DNA of 64,000 nucleotides from Cellvibrio sp. UBA7671. GTDB lineage: Bacteria; Pseudomonadota; Gammaproteobacteria; Pseudomonadales; Cellvibrionaceae. The first letter of the stretch is position 1. The number at the start of each line of letters is the position of its first letter. Under the pieces are notes generated by a model, which saw only the letters and a program-made list of their open reading frames with translations, searched no databases and was not told where the DNA came from. The stretch is taken from assembly GCA_002483145.1 (NCBI GenBank), contig DLHJ01000003.1, positions 1 through 64,000 on the forward strand, read 5' to 3'. A program made the position numbers and the translations under genes. Below are positions 44,997 to 53,324 of this stretch, piece by piece.

Positions 44997-45620
44997 ATGC
45001 ACAAGACCAAATCACTTTTATTATCAATGCTACTGTCACTCGGCCTCGGCAGTGCAATCAGCGCCCAAGCTGCCGTTATCACCTTCGACGATTTACCCGC
45101 GACCGAACTCGATGCAATCCCCGATGGTTATCACGGATTTAACTGGGGTGCATCACACATGGTGAACGTCAATTATTTCCACAAAGACCTGCTGCCCAAT
45201 ACCGGTTTTGAAAACGGTGTTGTCTCAGGCGATTACGCAGCGTTTAATTTTCTCGCTACTACCAGCACCATCACCGGCAATCAATTTGATTTTAACGGCG
45301 CTTATTTAACAGCAGGCTGGAATGATGGTTTAAACATTGAAGTCACCGGTTTTTTAAACAACGCCTTATTGTTTACCCAAACCGTAATCGTCAACACCAG
45401 CGCCGCGCAGTGGTTTGACTTTAATTTCCTCGGCATCAACTCCCTCAGCATGCGGGCCTGGGGCGGAGTGCCAATTGATCCTGCTAATGGTGGTGAGATG
45501 TTCATCATGGACAACTTCACCTACAACGAACCCACCGCAGTCCCCGAGTCATCATCACTCGCGCTATTACTGCTCGGTGTAGCCGGAATTTTATTAGGCC
45601 GCAAAACCAGAAAAGCCTAA
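44997..45620 (+). CDS. PEP-CTERM sorting-domain protein
   Basis: 207 residues: a signal peptide (about 1-25, ending ISAQA), a beta-rich body of about 150 residues, and a C-terminal PEP-CTERM sorting signal made of VPESSS, a hydrophobic helix (LALLLLGVAGILLG) and a basic tail (RKTRKA). Such proteins are processed by exosortase EpsH/XrtA systems and exported to the surface or exopolysaccharide. No exosortase or EPS genes are in the window. ATG 44997 gives a proper signal peptide; the open frame extends further upstream. It may be a carbohydrate-related surface protein given its position after the GH16 genes. Confidence 0.85.
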   Translation: MHKTKSLLLSMLLSLGLGSAISAQAAVITFDDLPATELDAIPDGYHGFNWGASHMVNVNYFHKDLLPNTGFENGVVSGDYAAFNFLATTSTITGNQFDFNGAYLTAGWNDGLNIEVTGFLNNALLFTQTVIVNTSAAQWFDFNFLGINSLSMRAWGGVPIDPANGGEMFIMDNFTYNEPTAVPESSSLALLLLGVAGILLGRKTRKA

Positions 45621-45649
45621 TCACACGTCAGTAATAGCGTCCCAGCTTT

Positions 45650-45687
45650 GCCGCTACCAAGCGATTGGTGGCGGCGTTTTTGTTTTT
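45650..45687 (+). terminator. Terminator after the PEP-CTERM gene
   Basis: GCCGCTACC (45650-45658) pairs with GGTGGCGGC (45667-45675, one G-U pair), followed by a T-rich run. Confidence 0.8.
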
Positions 45688-45819
45688 GGGGTAGGCTCCC
45701 CCTCACTTTTTCACAGCCGATAATTACTTGGAATAATCTACGCATCTTCGTGTTTATCGTAGAGTGTGTAATTACTCGCGGTATGTGTTGTTAATAAATT
45801 AAAACAGAAGGGATTAATA

Positions 45820-47100
45820 ATGATCGATCAAAGTACCTGTCATTGCAGCGCAATAAAATCTGAAGTAAAAAACTGCAACGGCTCGATCCGCAATAAAAGC
45901 AGTTTTTTACATTCGATCAGGCTGCATCGTCCTTTCCTTCGATTGATTGTGATGTTAACGGGGCTCTTCGTCCTGAACGCTGCTGCGCAGGAGGAACCGC
46001 GAGTACGAGCACGTGATCTAGGTGTTGCACCGGGTATCTTCAGTCCTGGCACTAACAACGCGATCACCGACGTCGCCGGTGTACGTGTCGGCCAGGTGAC
46101 GTTACGAAAAGGCGACAAAGTCCGGACCGGTGTTACTGCGATCCTGCCACACCCCGGCAATGCCTACCGCTCACGGGTGCCCGCTGCACTGCATGTGGGC
46201 AATGGCTTCGGCAAATTCATCGGCACCACCCAAATCAATGAGCTGGGCGAGTTGGAAAGCCCGATCTTGTTGACCTGCACCTTATGCGTGTGGAAGGCGG
46301 CCGATGCCATGGTTGAGTGGATGCTGGCGCAACCGGATATGGAGCAGGTGCGCTCGCTGAATGTGGTCGTGGGCGAGACTAATGACGGCAGACTCAATGA
46401 CATACGCGCACGCCCGATCACCGCTGCTGCGGTACGCACCGCATTGGAAAGCGCAAAGAGTGGGCCAGTGCAGGAAGGCAGCGTTGGTGCGGGCACCGGC
46501 ACTACGGCCTTCGGCTGGAAGGCAGGTATAGGTACGTCATCGCGCAAACTGCCCGAGAGTTTGGGTGGATTTACGGTGGGTGTGCTGGTACAGGCCAACT
46601 TCGGTGGAGTACTGCAGGTGGCAGGTGCGCCCGTGGGGCGTGAGCTGCATCGTTATGCGTTCCAAAACGCAGTCGCTGCGCGGGAAAATACCCGTGGATT
46701 AGCCGATGACCGCGGCGATGGTTCAATCATCATTGTTATTGCCACCGATGCGCCCTTATCGGATCGCAATCTGCAGCGCTTGGCCTCACGTGGCATGATG
46801 GGATTAGGGCGTACCGGCAGTTCCGCATCCAACGGTAGCGGCGATTACATATTGGCATTTTCGACTGCCGAATCGGTGCGACGCCAGTTTGATGCGGCGC
46901 GGCTGCAGACTACCGAATTGGCGAATGAGCAAATGAGCGCTGTGTTCCAGGCCAGCGTGGATGCAGTGGAAGAGTCGGTCTACAACGCCTTGTTTATGGC
47001 GACCACAGAGAGCGGCAATGGTCAAACAGTTGAGGCTATTCCGCTGGATCAGGTGCGGAAAGTGCTGAAGGCACATGGTATAGAAGTACCTGCGCGATAG
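45820..47100 (+). CDS. P1-family (DmpA-type) peptidase fused at its 5' end to GFA-gene sequence
   Basis: The main body (about residues 57-426) is a DmpA/BapA-type N-terminal-nucleophile peptidase (aminopeptidase/D-esterase), with ITDVAGVRVGQVT, GAGTGTTAFGWKAGIG and the self-cleavage site Gly301-Ser302 in DDRGDGSIIIVIATDAPL. A hydrophobic stretch (about 39-56, ending NAAAQEE) looks like its signal peptide. Residues 1-33 match the start of the GFA protein encoded at 48302 (MIDQSTCHCS against MIYQGTCHCG, then NCNGSI against NCNCSI), with Cys partly lost. AGAAGGGA is a good ribosome site for ATG 45820. Thus either a chimeric protein is made or translation begins later, near ATG 45952. Preproteins need the signal at the front, so the later start is quite possible. 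Confidence 0.8.
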   Translation: MIDQSTCHCSAIKSEVKNCNGSIRNKSSFLHSIRLHRPFLRLIVMLTGLFVLNAAAQEEPRVRARDLGVAPGIFSPGTNNAITDVAGVRVGQVTLRKGDKVRTGVTAILPHPGNAYRSRVPAALHVGNGFGKFIGTTQINELGELESPILLTCTLCVWKAADAMVEWMLAQPDMEQVRSLNVVVGETNDGRLNDIRARPITAAAVRTALESAKSGPVQEGSVGAGTGTTAFGWKAGIGTSSRKLPESLGGFTVGVLVQANFGGVLQVAGAPVGRELHRYAFQNAVAARENTRGLADDRGDGSIIIVIATDAPLSDRNLQRLASRGMMGLGRTGSSASNGSGDYILAFSTAESVRRQFDAARLQTTELANEQMSAVFQASVDAVEESVYNALFMATTESGNGQTVEAIPLDQVRKVLKAHGIEVPAR

Positions 47101-47196
47101 GGAGCGCAGATGCCAAGGTAACTATCCCGCAGCAATATCCATAAAAGCATAGGCACAACCAAATAGAATTTGGATAAAGACCAGGATTCAAACAAC

Positions 47197-47574
47197 ATGA
47201 AGTTTATTGATAGTAGAAATTTCAATAGCAGCTTGTCAGACATGGCCCAGAGGCTAACCAACAAAGGAATTCTGGTTTCCACAACCGACGACTATGCAAA
47301 TATTCCAGGCAAAACATATGTTGCCCAAAAAATCAAAATGGGAATTTGGATTCATCTTAATCACCAGTACGATGATGCTATCGCTGTGATTGCCAATCCA
47401 AAACACGAACCAACCAGCAGGCTTACATTTGAACAAATGGAAAAAATTCGGACAGAAGCAAAACACCAATTTGGCAAGATAGTAGAAAGTGCTTTTACAA
47501 AATGCATAACTTATTTTTTAGCCCTGGGACTTTTGTTTTTACTTGGTTATATATTGATAAACATTTTATTGTAG
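47197..47574 (+). CDS. Hypothetical protein with C-terminal membrane anchor
   Basis: 125 residues: a hydrophilic N-terminal region (about 1-95; KFIDSRNFNSSLSDM, then KIKMGIWIHLNHQYDDAIAVI) and one C-terminal hydrophobic helix (ITYFLALGLLFLLGYILINILL). AGGA precedes ATG 47197 at 11 bases; a TTG nine codons earlier is less likely. AT-rich compared with the peptidase gene. No family recognised. It lies in the rearranged GFA patch, between the chimeric peptidase and a GFA remnant. Confidence 0.5.
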   Translation: MKFIDSRNFNSSLSDMAQRLTNKGILVSTTDDYANIPGKTYVAQKIKMGIWIHLNHQYDDAIAVIANPKHEPTSRLTFEQMEKIRTEAKHQFGKIVESAFTKCITYFLALGLLFLLGYILINILL

Positions 47575-47630
47575 GCTGATGGTGATGAACGTCCCCAACA
47601 TGATCATTTTGCGGAGATATTCCGACGTGA

Positions 47631-47745
47631 AAAATATGCATTACCAAGCAGCGTTTGGGAACGAGAAAAATAGATGTAAAGATTTATCATGGTAGATTTG
47701 CGACGCTACAAAATTTGAAATTGAAGCGCCGGGTGAAGCAGAAAG
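47631..47745 (+). pseudogene. Remnant of a GFA gene 5' region
   Basis: The segment aligns over about 110 bases with the sequence just upstream of and including the start of the GFA gene at 48302: the shared stretches TTACCAA, TTGGGAACGAGAAA, then GATTTAYCAWGG and AATTTGAARTKGAAGC in the same order, with small deletions and stop codons. No start or full frame survives. It is therefore a decayed partial copy. Confidence 0.6.
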
Positions 47746-47751
47746 CACTAT

Positions 47752-48144
47752 TTACGCAAAATAGGTTTTAACCTTTGCAACCATTTGAGTGGCGGTCAAG
47801 TTATCGACCGTCTCACATCCAACAATACGGTTAGCAAAGCCCTTGAGTTCAAGACGTTTTTTAAATTCGCCTTTTGCTTCACCGGGGCCAAATATTAAAA
47901 TAGACGTAGCGTCTTTCAAATGCGGTATGACCTCATCGTAATATTGATTAAGGCGATTAGCGTGGCGCCTTTCGCGCTGATCTTCTGATGGACTTGCGCC
48001 TTCTGTAGCATGTTCGGAATAACGAATATGCTTATCATTAGATGATTGCGCATCGGCTCTATCATCACCGTTGAACAACACAAATGCTTCTTTGTGATCG
48101 ATCCAAACACCGACTTCTTGCTTTACCGCTTGTTGACTGCTCAT
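47752..48144 (-). CDS. eRF1-domain-like 'translational machinery protein' (copy 2)
   Basis: 130 residues: EVGVWIDHKEAFVLFNGD near the start, HANRLNQYYDEVIPHLK in the middle and ILIFGPGEAKGEFKKRLE, then a terminal KTYFA. It has the same order of segments as the protein at 12972-13409 (WLDRKEAHIITF, DQDYYHKIAQAL, ILVTGPAQAKDEF), but with little overall identity and without the His-rich insert. GGTGAG lies 7 bases before ATG 48144. Role unknown. Confidence 0.6.
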   Translation of the reverse strand: MSSQQAVKQEVGVWIDHKEAFVLFNGDDRADAQSSNDKHIRYSEHATEGASPSEDQRERRHANRLNQYYDEVIPHLKDATSILIFGPGEAKGEFKKRLELKGFANRIVGCETVDNLTATQMVAKVKTYFA

Positions 48145-48301
48145 GTTGTGACTCACCGTTTAGTTAAAACACCTAACTTACACGGCCTTACAACAAGCCT
48201 CTGTGCGTGAGCACACCTAGCCAGTTAGAATCACCATATGGCAATTTGAAAAACAGGTATTACCAACCAAAGCTTGGGAACGAGAAACAAGAGAGATTGA
48301 A

Positions 48302-48679
48302 ATGATTTACCAAGGCACTTGCCATTGCGGCGCAATACAATTTGAAGTGGAAGCACCCGACGAAGTGGAGGTTGAAAATTGCAATTGTTCAATCTGCAAT
48401 ATGACGGGCTTTTTGCATTTAATTGTGCCACAGCGCAATTTCCGGCTTATCAGCGGTGAAGACAACATCACCACTTACACTTTCAACACTGGCGTGGCAA
48501 AACACACCTTTTGCAAAACCTGCGGTATCAAACCCTTTTACATTCCCCGCTCTAACCCCGATGGGGTGGATGTGAATATGCGCTGTTTAACTACGCAACC
48601 AAAATCCGTAAAGATTGTGAATTTTGATGGGCAGAATTGGGAAGCTAATGCGCATACCGTTGCGCATAGGAGCCTGTAG
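48302..48679 (+). CDS. GFA (glutathione-dependent formaldehyde-activating)-family protein
   Basis: 125 residues with the zinc-binding pattern of the GFA/CENP-V fold: GTCHCGAIQFEV, NCNCSICNMTGF and HTFCKTCGIKPFY supply Cys residues at the expected spacing. Despite the family name most members have no proven role in formaldehyde metabolism. Its 5' sequence exists in two further partial copies at 45820 and about 47640, so the gene or its front part has been duplicated locally. Confidence 0.85.
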   Translation: MIYQGTCHCGAIQFEVEAPDEVEVENCNCSICNMTGFLHLIVPQRNFRLISGEDNITTYTFNTGVAKHTFCKTCGIKPFYIPRSNPDGVDVNMRCLTTQPKSVKIVNFDGQNWEANAHTVAHRSL

Positions 48680-48689
48680 CGCTTAGGCA

Positions 48690-48884
48690 TCAAGGACGAT
48701 GCCCAAGAATCCGCGAAGGCAAAAACAAGATCGCGCGCAGAAATTCAAACACTGCATCAAACGCGATGCCGAGAATTCGGAAGGGAATGGAGATCAGCCA
48801 GACAATTGGCCAGAGCACCAGAGCAAGCAGCGCCAACGGCCAACAGATAACCCACAACAATAACCAGCAGATAAACGTCAACAT
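48690..48884 (-). CDS. Small membrane protein, 64 codons
   Basis: 64 residues with two hydrophobic helices (about 2-33 and 40-58; LLLWVICWPLALLALVLWPIV), several Trp and Pro, and a basic C-terminal end (PSRILGHRP). GGGGGA lies about 6 bases before the ATG. No family recognised. Convergent with the GFA gene, 10 bases apart. Confidence 0.6.
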   Translation of the reverse strand: MLTFICWLLLWVICWPLALLALVLWPIVWLISIPFRILGIAFDAVFEFLRAILFLPSRILGHRP

Positions 48885-48983
48885 ACCAAATCCCCCAAGT
48901 GAGTAAGCTATTGTTATCTTGGACGCGATTTAAGGCAAATTGGATTCAGTAGCCCGTAATAAATACAGGCTACTGATGAGCAG

Positions 48984-49439
48984 TTAAGGAGCGAGGGTCA
49001 AACTGCCTTGCATGATGGCGATATGGCCGGGGAATGAGCAGAAGAAAGTGTATGCAGTACCAGCCGCCAGTTTGCTCACCGGAAAGGTCACTGACGCCGT
49101 TTCGCCGCCGCCGATCAGCTTGGTGAACGCGATTACGCGCGCATCGCCCGGTTTGACGTATTGGTTATCGACGCCTGCTGCAATACCTTCGCTAGCAACC
49201 GCTTTGGCATCATCCGCCTTACTCAGTACCCAGTTATGCCCCATCACCGTTTTTGGCAGCGTTCCGGTATGCGCCAGATTCAGGGTAAATTCCTTACAGG
49301 TTTTGGCGACCACAATGGCTTTTTGGTCAAACTGCATGGCGTCATTACTTTTAAGTGTGAAACTACACTCATCCGCCTGCGCAAATTGCGCTCCTGCCAT
49401 CAATAAACCTGCTAATGCAAATGCATATTTTTTCATCAT
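48984..49439 (-). CDS. azu: Azurin (blue copper protein)
   Basis: Periplasmic type-1 copper electron carrier. 151 residues with a signal peptide (about 1-22, ending FAQA) and copper ligands in order: His in [10 protein letters not shown], then Cys, His and Met in [12 protein letters not shown]. An N-terminal Cys (ECSFTL) and CKEF form the usual disulfide. Redox partner candidates (nitrite reductase, cytochromes) are not in the window. GGAG precedes the tandem ATG pair; the second ATG (49436) has better spacing. Confidence 0.95.
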   Translation of the reverse strand: MMKKYAFALAGLLMAGAQFAQADECSFTLKSNDAMQFDQKAIVVAKTCKEFTLNLAHTGTLPKTVMGHNWVLSKADDAKAVASEGIAAGVDNQYVKPGDARVIAFTKLIGGGETASVTFPVSKLAAGTAYTFFCSFPGHIAIMQGSLTLAP

Positions 49440-49908
49440 TAATCTCCGTTACCAGTTGCTGTAGTTAGCTAATAGTGTATACGCTACTTTACCCAAAAGC
49501 GGTCAAGCCAGGCATGATTATTTGTGATTAGATTGGTTAATTGCTACAGACGTATCTTTACTGTTACTGATAGTGGCTTTTACGATTGGGAGATTACACA
49601 TGTTAAGCCTGCTCGGTTAAACGCCACGACTCTTTATTGCACCATTAAGATAAGATATTTGGTGAGATGTGGCGCAATTAGTATATAACCAGCTATTTTT
49701 TGGCGCGATTATGGCGCCACTCTAAAAATCGCGCCAAATATCATGAGGTTTGACAGGTCAAAATATGAAGATCACCAACAGGGATTGGATAATCCAAAGC
49801 TTGGGCCACGAAATAATCACGATGCAGAAACGGCGATGCTGAGATTGTTCAGAACACAAATAAAAAAGCCAGGCAATAAGCCTGGCTTTTTGAAGGAAAA
49901 AATAACGC
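49440..49908. other. Intergenic region with a 12-bp inverted repeat
   Basis: TTTGGCGCGATT (49699-49710) and AATCGCGCCAAA (49727-49738) are perfect inverted copies with a 16-base spacer that itself contains GGCGCC. A terminator (49863-49891) ends the region. A 60-codon frame at 49743-49925 on the + strand runs through that terminator and is not accepted. No other gene seen. Confidence 0.5.
49863..49891. terminator. Terminator of the outer-membrane barrel gene
   Basis: AAAAAGCCAGGC (49863-49874) pairs with GCCTGGCTTTTT (49880-49891) around an AATAA loop. Poly-A/T tracts on both sides allow use in either direction; on the - strand it lies just after the barrel gene. Confidence 0.9.
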
Positions 49909-50643
49909 TTAAAAAGCGAAATTAATACTCAAAGAATACATATCCAAGTCATCATTCAGCATGGTGTATTCCAACTCAGAAAAAAACCGATTAGTTAACT
50001 TATAGCCAACACCAACGCCGCCAGAAAAATCTGAGTCTTTGTCAGAAACTTTTTCGACGGGCAATTGACCAAAATCATCGAATTCTTCATCGCCTTCAGC
50101 CGCTGTAAAAACGATCGGAGCATTACCTAACACTTCCGCATAAAAATCGAATGCTGATGGTTTAATTGTCAAGGTAGTTTTTTCAGAGAGATAACCCGCT
50201 TTCACTTTAAAATAGAGATCACCGCTTGAGCGATACACACCATAAATTGCCGAGGTTTCAATACTTGCATCAATATTTACCGCAAGGTCAATCACAGCGT
50301 ATGGAAATACACCTTGAATTTCGTTGAGCGTTGTACCTGGATTCATTTCCAGAATTGATTCCCACCACTCATCAGTGACATCAATGCCCTCCTCGATATA
50401 GGTTGCCTTGGCATTATTGACTGATTTCGAGTATTGACCCTCAATAAAGAAATTTTCCGAGAGCTTGTATCCAAGCTGGATAAAGCCATTATCTGCATCA
50501 GAAAAACTGATTTCATCATCTTCTGGAACAGCAACAGTTCCGTAACCTACACCAGCATAAAAATTCAATGGTTTTTCTTGAGCGGCAACCACACTGGAAA
50601 TAAACACCCCTAAAACCCCAAGCGACAACAATGTCTTTTTCAT
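49909..50643 (-). CDS. Outer-membrane beta-barrel protein
   Basis: 244 residues: signal peptide (about 1-21, ending VVAAQ), then alternating amphipathic strands (LNFYAGVGYGTV, GFIQLGYKLSENFFIEGQYS, FKVKAGYL, GGVGVGYKLTNRFFSELEYTML) and a terminal aromatic residue (SINFAF), as expected for an eight-stranded OmpA/OmpX-like or porin-superfamily barrel. An acidic insert (EGDEEFDDFGQ) lies in a loop. Ligand and partners unknown. Read alone with its own terminator. Confidence 0.8.
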   Translation of the reverse strand: MKKTLLSLGVLGVFISSVVAAQEKPLNFYAGVGYGTVAVPEDDEISFSDADNGFIQLGYKLSENFFIEGQYSKSVNNAKATYIEEGIDVTDEWWESILEMNPGTTLNEIQGVFPYAVIDLAVNIDASIETSAIYGVYRSSGDLYFKVKAGYLSEKTTLTIKPSAFDFYAEVLGNAPIVFTAAEGDEEFDDFGQLPVEKVSDKDSDFSGGVGVGYKLTNRFFSELEYTMLNDDLDMYSLSINFAF

Positions 50644-50832
50644 AAATCAATCCTGTTTTTCTGGAAAATATCCAAATTATTGCCTAATAATGTCCGCACA
50701 CTAGCGCGCGCTGACTCTATCACAAATTCCGGTAACAAATCAGCACCGGCAATAAAACGTGATGCGCGGTATTAAATGAGGTCGATACAGTAAGTACTCT
50801 CGACTTTCCTCTTGCTTATTAAAGGAAAAAAC

Positions 50833-51318
50833 ATGCTAATCCGCCCACACAACTCCAACGACACCGCCGCCATCTGTGCCATATACAATCACTATATTGA
50901 ACATACCGTGATTACCTTTGAAGAAATTCCGATAGCGGTTGCACAAATGCGCGAGCGTATCGCGGCCTACACACAACTTTATCCCTGGCTAGTGTGTGAG
51001 GATGCAGGTGAAATAGTGGGTTATGCCTATGCAAGTAAATGGAAAGAGCGCAGTGCTTATAAACACACCGCTGAAGTTACTGTGTATTTAAAGCATGATG
51101 CGACACAAAAAGGCTATGGCAGTGCACTGTATGAAGAATTAATTGCGCAGCTTAAAGCAAAAGATTGCCATGTATTACTGGGTTGTTTAGCTATTCCCAA
51201 CGAGCCAAGCGCAAAATTGCATGAGCGTTTTGGTTTTAAGCAGATTGCGCACTTTACCGAAGTGGGACGCAAATTTGAACGCTGGATCGATGTGGGTTAT
51301 TGGCAGAAAGTGCTGTAG
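50833..51318 (+). CDS. Phosphinothricin/arsinothricin N-acetyltransferase-like GNAT
   Basis: 161 residues with the Pat/ArsN2-like pattern: LIRPHNSNDTAAICAIYNHYI at the start, TFEEIP, YAYASKWKERSAYKHTAEVTVYL, the acetyl-CoA segment QKGYGSALYEELI and CLAIPNEPSAKLHERFGF, ending with the DVGYWQ motif typical of this subgroup. Acetylates methionine sulfone, methionine sulfoximine or phosphinothricin-like analogues in characterised members. AGGA is 8 bases before ATG 50833. Not near arsenic genes, so arsinothricin is not specifically implied. Confidence 0.88.
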   Translation: MLIRPHNSNDTAAICAIYNHYIEHTVITFEEIPIAVAQMRERIAAYTQLYPWLVCEDAGEIVGYAYASKWKERSAYKHTAEVTVYLKHDATQKGYGSALYEELIAQLKAKDCHVLLGCLAIPNEPSAKLHERFGFKQIAHFTEVGRKFERWIDVGYWQKVL

Positions 51319-51467
51319 CGCACCGAGCAAGCCGATACATCAGACTTATACTCAGACTTATACTCAGACATAGAGATATTCGACTATCTGGTTGTTAGTA
51401 ATCGTTTATTTTATTAATTAAAAAGACAGCGATATTTTTTACTATCTATTAACAAAGGAATTTCACG

Positions 51468-52001
51468 ATGAACAAGACATTCTTAGGCATATTATCGACA
51501 GTGGTATTACTTAACACTGCCTGTGGCCCAAAACAAGACGATGCCCCAAACAGTACAATACAAAGCTCCTCTTTGCCCACATCATCCGCTTCAGCTGCAG
51601 CTGCCTCATCGGAAATGGCTGTAACGCCAGCAGAAACACCTAGCCCGCCCAATGGCGAGCTGCTCAACACTTATTGGAAACTTATCCTGATCAACGACAC
51701 TGAAGTCACTGTGGTAGATAATCAGCGCGAACCACACATTACCTTCAATGCTGAAAACCGCGTATCCGGCTCAGATGGTTGTAACCGTTTAATGGGCAGC
51801 TACCTGTTAGAGGGAGACAAGCTTACGCTAGGGGAAATGGCAGGAACTAAAATGGCTTGTGCAGAGGGGGCAGAACAAACCCAAGCTTTTAATGAGGCAT
51901 TGACGAAAGTGGCAGGCTACACAGTGCATGGCGACCAATTGGAATTGCGCGATGCTAGCGGGCTGGTTGTTGCCCGGTTTAAGGCGGTTGCGCTGCCTTA
52001 G
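51468..52001 (+). CDS. META-domain (HslJ-like) lipoprotein
   Basis: 177 residues: lipoprotein signal with lipobox LNTAC (Cys19), a Ser/Ala/Pro-rich tether (about 30-65), and a META domain (about 68-177) with YWKLILIND, SGSDGCNRLMGSY, LTLGEMAGTKMACAE. The HslJ family is linked to heat shock and novobiocin resistance in E. coli but its mechanism is unknown. The product is likely an outer-membrane lipoprotein. A terminator shared with the convergent AraC gene follows. Confidence 0.88.
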   Translation: MNKTFLGILSTVVLLNTACGPKQDDAPNSTIQSSSLPTSSASAAAASSEMAVTPAETPSPPNGELLNTYWKLILINDTEVTVVDNQREPHITFNAENRVSGSDGCNRLMGSYLLEGDKLTLGEMAGTKMACAEGAEQTQAFNEALTKVAGYTVHGDQLELRDASGLVVARFKAVALP

Positions 52002-52027
52002 CCGTCGAGCATCAAACTTACCCATTA

Positions 52028-52062
52028 AAAAGCCCGTTAGATAAACTATCTATCGGGCTTTT
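52028..52062. terminator. Bidirectional terminator between META gene and AraC gene
   Basis: A 16-base arm (52028-52043) pairs with 52047-52062, one mismatch, around an AAC loop; core AAAAGCCCG/CGGGCTTTT. It lies between two convergent genes. Confidence 0.85.
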
Positions 52063-52088
52063 GTTTGTGTCATTCAAGGTAAATCGGA

Positions 52089-53225
52089 TTAATTAACTAT
52101 ATCACCACGCTGCCGGTATTCCGTTGGTGTTACTCCGACCATACGTTTAAAAAAGCGGTGGAACGCCGAGGGGCTGTTGAAGCCGGATTTGTAAATAATT
52201 TCCAGAATCGTTTCGTCTTTTAATTCCGGCAAAACCAACAAACGTTTGGCTTCTTCTACACGATAGCGATTAATAAATTCAAAAAAATTCGATTGGTAAT
52301 GCATTTTTAGAATCGCGGAAATATCGCGCGGCTTTAATCCTATCTGTTCAGCAAAGCGCTCAAGGTTGATGTTGCTTTCCAAAAATAATTTATCTTCGTG
52401 AATGGCTTTTTCGATGATCGCAACCTTGTGATCCATTTTGGTTGGCTGCACCGGTTTAGCGGTTGGCACTACATGTACGCTGAGTAATTGGCGGGTGTTG
52501 ATCAAACCAAATACAAACAAACCATTCACCAACATGACCGTGAGATAGTTATCGATAATACCCAGCGTATCGCTCACCGATGCACTTACCCACCCCTCCA
52601 ACAAATAGGCGAGTAGCGACCAAAGCCAATGCAGACAAAAACCCGCGAGCACCACATCGGCGAGTTTTAATTCCGACATCGAAATATCGGCATACAGATG
52701 TTTTAAATTGTCGCGCAATTTATATTCAGCAATCACGCAGGCAATGATGTACCCCAGCGGAGAAAGCTTCACCAGTGCCCACACAAATGCGACCGCCGCA
52801 TTTTCCGCACCTGCTAATTCTGTCGCGGGCTGCCATTCCAAACTATCGATATCAAATACCACCAACAACATCACGGCAACGCATGCGGGGAAAAGGTGAA
52901 TTATATTTCGCCAGCGCAACAGCTCAACTTGCTGCGACAGAGAACGCAAATAAAAATACAACACCGGCCCCTGCAATAATAAACAGGCCGATAAGATCGT
53001 GATGATAAATGGGGAATGGTTAATCGGCGTGGTTTTTAAATCGCCATTCCAGACAATCAGGGTGGTCGTTAATACCAGCGCAATCAGCAAAAAAAATCCG
53101 GACAAAATACGGCGCGGCTGAACGTGTTTGGCAGGCAACAAATTCAGTAAAACCGCCAACACACAGCACTCCACTGCCGTGAGGACCAAGACCAGGTCGT
53201 GGATATTTAGAAAGTTGGTTTTCAT
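52089..53225 (-). CDS. Membrane-anchored AraC-family regulator (copy 2)
   Basis: 378 residues with the same layout as the gene at 36272-37453: about seven hydrophobic helices in the first 240 residues and an AraC domain at the C-terminus (INLERFAEQIGLKPRDISAIL, then DETILEIIYKSGFNSPSAFHRFFKRMVGVTPTEYR). DNA-binding parts of the two proteins are strongly alike, membrane parts less so, suggesting shared or overlapping DNA sites but different signals. AAAGG sits close before ATG 53225. On its promoter side lies a small lipoprotein gene and then the chitinase gene, both on the same strand. Confidence 0.85.
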   Translation of the reverse strand: MKTNFLNIHDLVLVLTAVECCVLAVLLNLLPAKHVQPRRILSGFFLLIALVLTTTLIVWNGDLKTTPINHSPFIITILSACLLLQGPVLYFYLRSLSQQVELLRWRNIIHLFPACVAVMLLVVFDIDSLEWQPATELAGAENAAVAFVWALVKLSPLGYIIACVIAEYKLRDNLKHLYADISMSELKLADVVLAGFCLHWLWSLLAYLLEGWVSASVSDTLGIIDNYLTVMLVNGLFVFGLINTRQLLSVHVVPTAKPVQPTKMDHKVAIIEKAIHEDKLFLESNINLERFAEQIGLKPRDISAILKMHYQSNFFEFINRYRVEEAKRLLVLPELKDETILEIIYKSGFNSPSAFHRFFKRMVGVTPTEYRQRGDIVN

Positions 53226-53324
53226 TAGACCTTTCTCGTGTAAGCACGGCCAATTACCCTCGTGGCAGGGCAAGTTCTCTCTGGCTGTGGATTCTAATTA
53301 TAGGATGCAACGGCCTCTGCAGGC

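Noticed and set aside
49743..49925. 60-codon frame on the + strand
   Set aside because: It runs through a strong terminator and lacks a ribosome site or recognisable features.
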